Position numbers and translations under genes: made by a program
Assembly (NCBI GenBank): GCA_002862165.1
Contig: PKCL01000016.1
Span: 1-5,400 of the forward strand
Direction: 5' to 3'
Origin: Planctomycetaceae bacterium
GTDB lineage: Bacteria > Planctomycetota > Planctomycetia > Pirellulales > UBA1268
DNA length: 5,400 nucleotides
Part shown: piece by piece, positions 1 to 5,400 of the stretch
Numbering within the stretch: the stretch's first letter is position 1
How the letters are laid out: each line of letters starts with the position of its first letter
Notes under the pieces: model-generated
The model's input: the letters and a program-made list of their open reading frames with translations, nothing else
Databases searched by the model: none
What the model was told of the DNA's origin: nothing

Positions 1-875
1 TCCCCTCGCAAATCTGTCGAAACTAACAGTTGCTCAGAATACCTGAGGATGCCCTTAAGTGGACCTTCTGCTGCTGTTTTCATGGCAGCATTGATTGCTT
101 CCGGTGATGCCTCTTTATTGAGGGTCGCTGTGAAGTCAACAACACTCACAGTTGGGACCGGTACTCGAAAAGCCATGCCGGTAAACTTGCCTTGTAATTC
201 AGGTATCACGAGGCCAACTGCCTTTGCAGCTCCCGTTCCGGCTGGAACAATGTTGAGCGCCGCGGCCCTGGCATCTCGAAGATTCCCGGCAGCTGTGTCG
301 ACAGTTTTCTGAGAAGCTGTGTAGGCATGAACAGTCGTGAGCAAGCCCCGATCAATACCAAACGTCTCATGAAGTACTTTTGCGACAGGCGCAAGTCCAT
401 TCGTCGTGCAAGATGCATTCGATATAACATGGTGCTTCGATGGATCGTACACACCATCATTGACACCGAGCACAATCGTGAGATCTTCATTTTTAGCTGG
501 AGCTGAAATGACCACTTTTTTCACACTATCTCGCTTATGAGCAACCGCCTTGGTTGCATCTGTGAAAAATCCGGTACTCTCAACAACAATATCAACTTTT
601 TCTGATCCCCATGGAATTGCTCCTGGATCACGCTCTGCGAACACCTTGATAGTTCGGCCATCAACAACGATGTCATTCCCATCAGTTGCAACAGTTCCCT
701 TGAATGGGCCGTAATTTGAATCGAACTCTAAAAGATGAGCATTCGTCTTGGCGTCTGTCAGGTCATTGAGGGCAACGATCTGCACTTCACCATCGAGGCC
801 GAATTTTTCATGAATTGCTCGAAATGTAAGACGTCCAATACGACCAAAACCATTAATGCCAACACGAATGGACAC
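1..875 (-). CDS. gap: Glyceraldehyde-3-phosphate dehydrogenase, class I (C-terminus cut off by the window edge)
   Basis: This cytoplasmic glycolytic enzyme oxidises and phosphorylates glyceraldehyde-3-phosphate to 1,3-bisphosphoglycerate with NAD(P). The translation starts MSIRVGINGFGRIGR, the Rossmann dinucleotide-binding motif (residues 5-15). Asp38 in LNDL matches the acidic residue typical of NAD-using enzymes. The catalytic Cys156 lies in SNASCTTN (152-159) and the catalytic His183 in TVHAYT. The GTGAAKAV (213-220) and MAFRVPVPTVSVVD (234-247) blocks follow. The start is GTG at 875-873, chosen because the family motif begins there and an AAAGGAG site lies 7 bases upstream. About 291 codons are visible; the family usually has about 335, so roughly 45 C-terminal residues are missing at the left edge. 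One oddity is the S-loop after Asp193, which reads TAAGNLRDAR where many NAD enzymes have a form like LPHKDLRRAR. Family identity is certain; cofactor preference is not. Confidence 0.97.
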   Translation of the reverse strand, partial: MSIRVGINGFGRIGRLTFRAIHEKFGLDGEVQIVALNDLTDAKTNAHLLEFDSNYGPFKGTVATDGNDIVVDGRTIKVFAERDPGAIPWGSEKVDIVVESTGFFTDATKAVAHKRDSVKKVVISAPAKNEDLTIVLGVNDGVYDPSKHHVISNASCTTNGLAPVAKVLHETFGIDRGLLTTVHAYTASQKTVDTAAGNLRDARAAALNIVPAGTGAAKAVGLVIPELQGKFTGMAFRVPVPTVSVVDFTATLNKEASPEAINAAMKTAAEGPLKGILRYSEQLLVSTDLRG

Positions 876-882
876 AGCAAAA

Positions 883-889
883 CTCCTTT
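883..889 (-). promoter_or_regulatory. Ribosome binding site of gap
   Basis: On the minus strand AAAGGAG is followed by 7 bases (TTTTGCT) and then the GTG at 875. The strong match at good spacing decides in favour of this non-ATG start. It contrasts with the transporter-side genes at 1170, 3300 and 4811, which have no comparable site. Confidence 0.85.
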
Positions 890-918
890 AACGAGTTATC
901 AGAACAGCAGTTATTAAA

Positions 919-932
919 GTGCCTTCGGGCAC
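919..932. other. Small perfect hairpin in the gap leader
   Basis: GTGCC TTCG GGCAC on the plus strand forms a 5-base-pair stem with a TTCG loop closed by C-G, the extra-stable tetraloop type. On the minus strand, which is the gap leader RNA, the same stem has a CGAA loop and is followed by TTTAATAA. There is no true U-run on either side, so it is not a convincing terminator. It might stabilise the leader or act as a weak attenuator. Confidence 0.35.
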
Positions 933-934
933 GA

Positions 935-952
935 TCACCGAAATCTTCACCG
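935..952 (-). repeat. Short direct repeat at the predicted gap transcript start
   Basis: CGGTGA occurs twice on the minus strand (952-947 and 940-935), separated by six bases, so the copies start 12 bases apart, about one helical turn. They begin at or just after the predicted +1 of gap. This placement would suit a repressor operator, but a six-base repeat can arise by chance, so the regulatory reading is a guess. Confidence 0.3.
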
Positions 953-957
953 GCCGA

Positions 958-986
958 ACTATACACGCGCACCAACTCCTACTCAA
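958..986 (-). promoter_or_regulatory. Probable sigma-70-type promoter of gap
   Basis: Read on the minus strand, TTGAGT (986-981) and TATAGT (963-958) are separated by exactly 17 bases. Each hexamer differs from the housekeeping consensus at one or two positions. The predicted transcript start is near 951, giving a leader of about 75 bases before the GTG. The position, orientation and spacing all fit gap; no transcript data are available. Confidence 0.6.
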
Positions 987-1169
987 TCACCTACAGGTTT
1001 TGTCGCACCATGACACAAATCAAAAGTTCCTGCCGACAGAATCTTGTGAAATTTACGTGTTCGTCTATCCTGTCCTCCAAGAGTTTCCAAAACTCGTGAC
1101 CTTGTAAAGCAATGGTCTCCTAGAAAAATTCCTTTTGACAACACATCATCTTCCAGCGATTCTTTGGTC

Positions 1170-1910
1170 ATGAAACACACACCGACAATTACCAAAAATA
1201 AAGATGGATCGCCTGTCGTACTTGAACTGCAGAACATCAAGAAATCTTTTGTTATGCCAGGCGGTGACCCTCTTCTTATTCTCGATATCCCCTCATTTCA
1301 TATCGATGCTGGTGAGCTTGTCGCACTCGAAGGTCAGAGTGGATCTGGGAAGTCGACACTATTAAATGTCATCTCCGGTATTTCGCGTCCCGACAGCGGC
1401 CACGTTCTCATTAGTGGACTCGATATTGTAAAACTCGCTGAGTCACAGCGGGATCGACTTCGTGCTGATCGAGTTGGTCTCATTTTTCAACAATTTAATT
1501 TACTACCTGGATTCACTGCTCTCGAGAATGTTCTCGTTGCAATGAGCTTTGGATCAGCTGTTGCTGACAAAGTTCGTGCAGAATCACTCCTTGAATCAGT
1601 TGGTCTCGCTGACCGTCTCCACCATAAACCTGCTGCCCTGAGTATTGGCCAACAGCAACGTGTTGCAGTCGCTCGAGCACTTGCGAATCGTCCACGTATC
1701 CTTCTTGCCGATGAACCAACTGCAAGTATCGATCCTGCTCATCAACAACAGGTGATTGATCTCTTGCAGACGACATGCCAAGACGAAAACGTTGCACTTC
1801 TCGTTGTCACGCATGCCCCTGAAATCGCAAAACAGTTTCCAATACGGTACCGACTAGAAAATTTTAATCGGGCTGTTGCCGTCCATCCAACAACGAATGA
1901 GGTACGTTGA
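1170..1910 (+). CDS. ABC transporter ATP-binding protein, LolD/MacB/DevA class
   Basis: This is a cytoplasmic ATPase subunit that powers the adjacent FtsX-type permease. All the nucleotide-binding motifs are present (numbering from ATG 1170): Walker A GQSGSGKST (55-63), the Q-loop Gln107 in FQQFNLLPG, the signature LSIGQQQRVAVARAL (157-171), Walker B ILLADEPT (177-184), D-loop ASID (185-188) and the H-loop His215 in VVTHAPE. The length of 246 residues is normal for a stand-alone subunit. The signature has Ile in place of the usual second Gly of LSGGQ; similar substitutions occur in the DevA branch as I recall, so activity is still expected. A TTG at 1164 in the same frame would add two residues (MV). 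ATG 1170 is preferred, although neither start has a clear ribosome site. The stop shares one base with the permease start, indicating co-transcription and coupled translation. Substrate is unknown. Confidence 0.95.
   Translation: MKHTPTITKNKDGSPVVLELQNIKKSFVMPGGDPLLILDIPSFHIDAGELVALEGQSGSGKSTLLNVISGISRPDSGHVLISGLDIVKLAESQRDRLRADRVGLIFQQFNLLPGFTALENVLVAMSFGSAVADKVRAESLLESVGLADRLHHKPAALSIGQQQRVAVARALANRPRILLADEPTASIDPAHQQQVIDLLQTTCQDENVALLVVTHAPEIAKQFPIRYRLENFNRAVAVHPTTNEVR
1899..1903 (+). promoter_or_regulatory. Ribosome binding site of the permease, inside the end of the ATPase gene
   Basis: GAGGT lies six bases before ATG 1910. This favours that ATG over the TTG at 1907, which would leave only three bases of spacing. 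The ATG overlaps the ATPase stop as TGATG, so terminating ribosomes can restart on the permease. Confidence 0.7.
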
Positions 1911-3226
1911 TGAGTCTGCTTGGCATCGCTTGGCGCAATATTAGACAACGAACATTCACCAGTGGCCTCACCGCATTGTCGATGGCTCTTGGTGTTGCGC
2001 TTGTTGTGGCGACCTTGGTAACAGGTGGCATTGTCAAACAAGCCTTCGAATCTGGTGCTGGTTTGGGATACAACATGATCGTTGGGGCAAAAGGCAGTCC
2101 TCTTCAGCTTGTGCTAAACAGTGTGTATTTCATCAGTAAGCCAATTGAAAACATTTCATGGGCAACATATGCAAAATTTTTGCCAGCCAGCGAACGGCCT
2201 GACAACAAAGATGGTATTTGGGCAACAAGTACCCAGACTGCTGTTCCCATATGTATGGGTGATTACTACCAAGGTCACCGAGTGATCGGTACAAATGCTA
2301 CGTATTTTGATCGACTCAACCGCGGAAATGGCGAACAGTTTGAGTTTTCAGCAGGATCTAACTTTCGTGACCAGGATCTTTACAGTGCTGTTATAGGAAG
2401 CCAGGTTGCACGCACGCTCAACCTGCGAGTCAATAATGAAATTGCACCAACTCATGGGGCTGATGATGGCAAAGTACATGACCCATTTCAGATCGTTGGA
2501 ATTCTTGCCAGAACAGATACTCCCATTGATCGTGGCGTCTTTGTAAACATGGAAGGCTTTTACCTTCAGGATGGACATGCCAAGCCAATAGATTCCACTG
2601 ATATGACGCAGGAACCTCAAGCAGCCGAAGACACATTTGCAGGTGAAGGACTTCTTCCATTCAATCAACGCGAAGTGACTGCCATTTTACTTGAAACAGC
2701 CGCTCTTCCTGGTCTTCCTGCGGAGCTAACAGCAATGGGTCTCAGGAATGCCATTAATGAGGGACGCGATGCACAAGCAGCACTACCAATTGCTGAAATT
2801 CGAGTACTTCTTGATCTTTTTGTGACACCTCTTGAGTTGCTACTACTGTTAGTGACAACTCTTGTCGTCATTGTGTCTGCTATTGGTATCCTGGTGAGTA
2901 TGGTCGGATCGTCTCTTGAGCGAAGCCGAGACGTGGCAATCATGAGAGCACTCGGGGCGCGTCGAAGTGTTGTCTTGGCAACTGTCCTCATGGAGGCCAT
3001 TCTTCTCGCCGTTGGTGGAGGGATCATCGGTTGGCTACTCGGGCACGGTACAGTCGGACTCATTGGGCCATGGATAGCAACCAATGCTGGTGTTTCGGTA
3101 GGTCTTTTCTCATATACGACAACTGAAATACTCCTCGTGCCTTTCCTCATTGTGCTCGCAATTCTAGCGGCATTACTGCCGGCTGTAGCTGCTTACCGGA
3201 CAGACGTCTCTCGATGGCTCGGCTAA
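1910..3226 (+). CDS. FtsX/MacB-type ABC transporter permease
   Basis: This is the inner-membrane subunit partnering the preceding ATPase. Its 438 residues show the MacB topology: an N-terminal cytoplasmic WRNIRQR segment, membrane helix 1 (about 20-40), a large periplasmic domain (about 41-308), then three helices at about 309-331, 355-382 and 404-428. RSRDVAIMRALGARR (338-352) between helices 2 and 3 is the family's typical coupling segment. The C-terminus, PAVAAYRTDVSRWLG, is also characteristic. Periplasmic blocks such as MIVGAKGSPLQLVLNSVYFI (56-75), the HG...VHDPFQIVGILA segment (182-200) and TPIDRGVFVNMEGFY (204-218) resemble a subgroup that I recall beside DUF3299 and DUF2796 genes in gammaproteobacteria. 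Such transporters usually export or work mechanically on periplasmic substrates. No membrane-fusion (HlyD-like) or outer-membrane partner is visible here. Family call is secure; substrate is unknown. Confidence 0.94.
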   Translation: MSLLGIAWRNIRQRTFTSGLTALSMALGVALVVATLVTGGIVKQAFESGAGLGYNMIVGAKGSPLQLVLNSVYFISKPIENISWATYAKFLPASERPDNKDGIWATSTQTAVPICMGDYYQGHRVIGTNATYFDRLNRGNGEQFEFSAGSNFRDQDLYSAVIGSQVARTLNLRVNNEIAPTHGADDGKVHDPFQIVGILARTDTPIDRGVFVNMEGFYLQDGHAKPIDSTDMTQEPQAAEDTFAGEGLLPFNQREVTAILLETAALPGLPAELTAMGLRNAINEGRDAQAALPIAEIRVLLDLFVTPLELLLLLVTTLVVIVSAIGILVSMVGSSLERSRDVAIMRALGARRSVVLATVLMEAILLAVGGGIIGWLLGHGTVGLIGPWIATNAGVSVGLFSYTTTEILLVPFLIVLAILAALLPAVAAYRTDVSRWLG

Positions 3227-3257
3227 GGCTAAAATGCAAAAATGCTCGCATTCTCGT

Positions 3258-3273
3258 ATCCTTCGGTCAGGAT
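3258..3273 (+). other. Short inverted repeat in the gap between permease and the next gene
   Basis: ATCCT and AGGAT pair perfectly around a six-base loop (TCGGTC). A second weak inverted pair, AATGC (3233-3237) with GCATT (3248-3252), lies just before it. Neither is followed by a T-run, so I do not call a terminator. They could affect readthrough or mRNA stability in the 73-base spacer. Confidence 0.25.
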
Positions 3274-3287
3274 CATGGTGAGTCTTA

Positions 3288-3293
3288 TATACT
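3288..3293 (+). promoter_or_regulatory. Candidate -10 element just before the 3300 gene
   Basis: TATACT ends six bases before the ATG at 3300, so a transcript from it would begin on or next to the start codon. No good -35 hexamer is visible at the right distance, and there is no usable ribosome site (AAGAG sits one base from the ATG). This matches the layout known for leaderless genes in some bacteria, notably the TANNNT motif of Deinococcus. It remains a prediction from one motif. Confidence 0.35.
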
Positions 3294-3299
3294 AAGAGC

Positions 3300-4784
3300 A
3301 TGCGAATTTCTGTCCTTGTTCCTACTCGGGTCTCCTTCCTGATGCTTGCGATCAGTTTGGTATTCTGTGTAGTCATAGAGCAGTCACGTGCCTGTCCTTT
3401 TTGTGCTGCAGTCTCTCTGACTTTTGCACAGGAGATCAATCAAAGTGAAGTCGCTGTTATTGCCCGCCTTGTTGAGCCACCTCTTCCTTCTGCACTGGGA
3501 CCGAATGCTGAGGGACCTTTACCACAAGCAAAATTTGAAGTTATCGATGCTCTAAAAGGAGAAGACATACTCCTTGCATCTGATTTTATTGCTGGAGAAA
3601 AACTAATTCATGCAATCATGCTCGAGGCCACTACGCCAGGAGGCCTTTATCTTGTTATGGGAATTGAAGCACCCGACTTCATCTGGTCAAATCCAATTGC
3701 CATAGAAAGACGTGCTGTTGCGTATCTGAAAAAACTAGATCAACTCCCAGAATCTGGTTCTGATCGCCTTGCATTTTTTCAACAATATCTCGAAGACAAG
3801 GATGATGTCCTTGCTCGAGATGCATATGATGAATTTGCGATCGCACCATACGATGATGTGCGTGGCCTTGAAACCCGTATGGACCCGACGGCACTGCTTC
3901 ATTGGATAGAGACACCAGATATTCCCTCAAACAGAAGGCGTTTATACGCCACGATGCTTGGTATCTGTGGCACACCGGCTGATGCAACAAAAATTGAAGA
4001 AATTCTTCTTGGAGAAAATCTCGGTGAAAACTCATCAGACCTGCGAAGTGGTTTAGATGCACTCATTGCCTGCTACGTTGTTCTCATTGGACCGACCGGC
4101 CTCGACCTCATTGATACGCTTTTTCTTAACCGAAGTTCTCGAGAAATTCCTTTCACAGAGACCTATGCAGCAGTGATGGCACTTCGCTTCCTTGGAGAAG
4201 AATCAGAAACAATACCGCGTGAACGTGTTTTGGAATCCTTGCGTTTATTACTCAATGAACCCAAACTAGCTGACCTCGTGATTGCTGATCTTGCCCGCTG
4301 GCAAGATTGGTCAGTAATTAAAAAGCTAACCACTATTTATGCCGACGCGAAACCAGAAAATATTTTTGTACGCGAACCTATAGTGAACTATATGAAAGCA
4401 TGTCCGCTTCCCGAGGCGGCAGTGGCGTTAATAAAACTTCGTGAAATAGACCCCGAGGCTGTTCGAAGAGCGGCGACCCTTGCTGGTCTTGCTGGTCTCA
4501 CGACAGCTACCGAAGATGACCCACCTGTGGATCTTCCAAAATCGCCCGTCCAAGTGGCTGATGTCGTTGCCGACGATGCCACCACAGATAGCTCAAGAGT
4601 TCTAAGCAAAGGGTCAAAGCCAGTAGCAGATGCCAAATTAAGTGATATGAAAGTTTCCATACCAGAAAATAACCGCTTAAAACCACCTTTGATACGTTGG
4701 TTTTCCTGGTTTATTCTTGTTGTAATTATAGCCTTCTTATCTCGTTATCTTCTCCAGTCAGGAAACTCGGAGGCCTCTGGCTAG
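3300..4784 (+). CDS. Secreted, C-terminally membrane-anchored protein with CPFC motif, unknown function
   Basis: I do not recognise a named family, though I recall planctomycete proteins with a similar CPFC-containing start. The 494-residue product has an N-terminal signal sequence: basic residues Arg2 and Arg10, a hydrophobic stretch (about 12-26), then SRA followed by CPFC (32-35). Cleavage after Ala31 would put Cys32 at the mature N-terminus, but Ser at -3 is a poor lipobox. Residues about 45-130 form a compact region with beta-rich patches. Residues about 150-400 are mostly helical and alanine/leucine-rich (for example GICGTPADATKIEEILLG), suggesting HEAT-like repeats without a clear consensus. 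Residues 403-462 are a polar, probably disordered linker, followed by one membrane helix (about 466-485) and a short tail. The bulk should lie in the periplasm. It sits 73 bases after the permease and 26 before the next gene, so it may be an accessory component of the transporter. Confidence 0.85.
   Translation: MRISVLVPTRVSFLMLAISLVFCVVIEQSRACPFCAAVSLTFAQEINQSEVAVIARLVEPPLPSALGPNAEGPLPQAKFEVIDALKGEDILLASDFIAGEKLIHAIMLEATTPGGLYLVMGIEAPDFIWSNPIAIERRAVAYLKKLDQLPESGSDRLAFFQQYLEDKDDVLARDAYDEFAIAPYDDVRGLETRMDPTALLHWIETPDIPSNRRRLYATMLGICGTPADATKIEEILLGENLGENSSDLRSGLDALIACYVVLIGPTGLDLIDTLFLNRSSREIPFTETYAAVMALRFLGEESETIPRERVLESLRLLLNEPKLADLVIADLARWQDWSVIKKLTTIYADAKPENIFVREPIVNYMKACPLPEAAVALIKLREIDPEAVRRAATLAGLAGLTTATEDDPPVDLPKSPVQVADVVADDATTDSSRVLSKGSKPVADAKLSDMKVSIPENNRLKPPLIRWFSWFILVVIIAFLSRYLLQSGNSEASG
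4477..4498 (+). repeat. Nine-base tandem duplication inside the 3300-4784 gene
   Basis: CTTGCTGGT occurs twice in direct succession and encodes LAGLAG at about residues 394-399, where the helical region ends and the polar linker begins. It keeps the frame and is probably a small slippage duplication with no function of its own. Confidence 0.4.
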
Positions 4785-4810
4785 AAAACACCAGTCGCGA
4801 TATAGCAGTC

Positions 4811-5400
4811 ATGAAAAAAGGACTTTTTGATAATCCTCCAACAGCTACTAAACGCGCGTCTGGAAACAATGAGGATCATTCATACAAAGCATTGGCTGGA
4901 ACCGCAATTGCTGCAGCAACGCTCGCTTTCCTCTCGCCACTTGCGTTTATTGACTGGTGGCTTTTGGTTGTACCGGCAGTTGGTTTTTGTTTAGGTCTAG
5001 TCGCTCTACAGGACATTTTTAAACGTCCCGACGTTCTTACTGGTTCGCGGCTCTCGAAAATAGCGACTTTTTTTTCTTTGATCTGTTTTGTCGGAGGATT
5101 TTCCTATTTGACATGGGTCTATGCCACAGAACTTCCTGAAGGATTTGAGAGAATCCATTTTGGATTATTGGAACCCGCTGCGGGTTTGCCGGCAACATCA
5201 ATAACGGACTCGGCTCGAGCTCTTGATGAGCGTAAAGTACTCCTCAAAGGCTATATGTATCCTGGGAAAAAACAATTTGGCATTCGTCAATTTTTACTTG
5301 TACGAGATCAAGGAGATTGTTGCTTTGGGGGTAATCCAAAAATTACTGATCGTGTTTTTGTTCATCTTCGAGATGAAAAAGGTATTGCGTTCAGCCCTCG
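4811..5400 (+). CDS. Membrane protein with DUF3299-like domain (C-terminus cut off by the window edge)
   Basis: The first 196 codons of an open frame starting at ATG 4811 are visible. After a polar N-terminus there are three hydrophobic segments: about 27-46 and 49-67, close together, then 83-105. Their pattern, including LTGSRLSKIATFFSLI, resembles the DUF4190-type small membrane module. From about residue 135 comes a soluble domain: LDERKVLLKGYMYPG (138-152), IRQFLLVRDQGDCCFGG (158-174) and NPKITDRVFVHL (175-186). That order of a G-Y-M-x-P strand, F-L-L-V and a Cys-rich turn resembles DUF3299, a family of unknown function; I made this match by eye. No ribosome site precedes the ATG; an in-frame alternative start upstream is not seen. 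It is 26 bases downstream of the CPFC gene on the same strand, probably in the same transcript as the ABC genes. Confidence 0.8.
   Translation, partial: MKKGLFDNPPTATKRASGNNEDHSYKALAGTAIAAATLAFLSPLAFIDWWLLVVPAVGFCLGLVALQDIFKRPDVLTGSRLSKIATFFSLICFVGGFSYLTWVYATELPEGFERIHFGLLEPAAGLPATSITDSARALDERKVLLKGYMYPGKKQFGIRQFLLVRDQGDCCFGGNPKITDRVFVHLRDEKGIAFSP

Larger units (their letters stand above)
876..1169. other. Divergent intergenic region between gap and the ABC transporter genes
   Basis: No protein gene is supported here; the short open frames on both strands lack ribosome sites and family features. The half next to gap holds its promoter, leader hairpin and ribosome site. For the plus-strand transporter genes I see two weak promoter candidates. 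One is TTGTGA (1044-1049), 16 bases, TATCCT (1066-1071). The other is a perfect TTGACA (1135-1140) with only a poor -10 (GATTCT, 1158-1163) 17 bases later. The second would place the transcript start almost on the ATG at 1170. Neither is strong enough to call separately. Confidence 0.5.

Noticed and set aside
206..490. A 94-codon open frame on the minus strand within gap
   Set aside because: It is another frame of the certain GAPDH gene on the same strand; the GAPDH translation explains the bases fully.
919..932. Rho-independent terminator
   Set aside because: The stem is only five pairs, no T-run follows on either strand, and no gene ends there; both flanking genes start away from it.
919..1107. 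A 62-codon plus-strand open frame in the intergenic region
   Set aside because: It starts with GTG inside the leader hairpin, has no ribosome site, overlaps the gap promoter on the other strand and has no recognisable features.
983..1240. An 85-codon minus-strand open frame upstream of gap
   Set aside because: It overlaps the start of the ABC ATPase gene and ends within the predicted gap promoter, and its translation shows no family features.
2665..3150. A 161-codon open frame on the minus strand
   Set aside because: It lies entirely opposite the permease coding region, and its Arg/Ser/Thr-rich translation shows no domain. It is a shadow of the real gene.
3390..3410. Thioredoxin or glutaredoxin domain based on CPFC
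   Set aside because: The motif directly follows the signal sequence, with no preceding beta strand and no downstream cis-Pro block, so the thioredoxin fold is not supported.
3679..4062. A 127-codon open frame on the minus strand
   Set aside because: It is antisense to the CPFC gene, its composition is unlike a folded protein family, and it has no ribosome site.
1..5400. CRISPR arrays, tRNA or rRNA genes, insertion sequences or phage features
   Set aside because: I saw no regularly spaced repeats, cloverleaf-like segments, transposase-like translations or long terminal inverted repeats anywhere in the window.

Overview
The window looks like chromosomal DNA of a Gram-negative-type bacterium with roughly even base composition. 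The closest fit I can suggest is a planctomycete. This rests on recalled protein style: a secreted protein whose mature end begins with CPFC, a downstream membrane protein with a GYMYP...DCCFGG segment, and several starts without a Shine-Dalgarno site. It is an inference, not an identification.

Layout: the left edge holds most of a glyceraldehyde-3-phosphate dehydrogenase gene (gap) on the minus strand, cut off at its C-terminal end. A divergent intergenic region of just under 300 bases follows. It carries a convincing gap promoter (TTGAGT, 17 bases, TATAGT), a direct repeat near the predicted transcript start, a small UUCG-type hairpin in the leader and a good gap ribosome binding site. From 1170 to the right edge, four plus-strand genes are closely packed: an ABC ATPase of the LolD/MacB/DevA class, its FtsX/MacB-type permease (stop and start overlapping as TGATG), a large secreted or membrane-anchored protein of unknown function, and a three-segment membrane protein with a DUF3299-like domain that runs off the window.

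How they may work together: the ATPase and permease should form a MacB-type (type VII) ABC transporter, which usually extrudes substrates or transmits force to the periplasm rather than importing. The next two genes encode partners with extracytoplasmic or membrane domains and conspicuous cysteine motifs (CPFC and DCCFGG). As far as I recall, related permeases lie next to DUF3299 genes in gammaproteobacterial clusters linked to zinc. A role in metal handling or envelope protein/lipid export is therefore reasonable but unproven. The gap gene is housekeeping and probably independent of the transporter.
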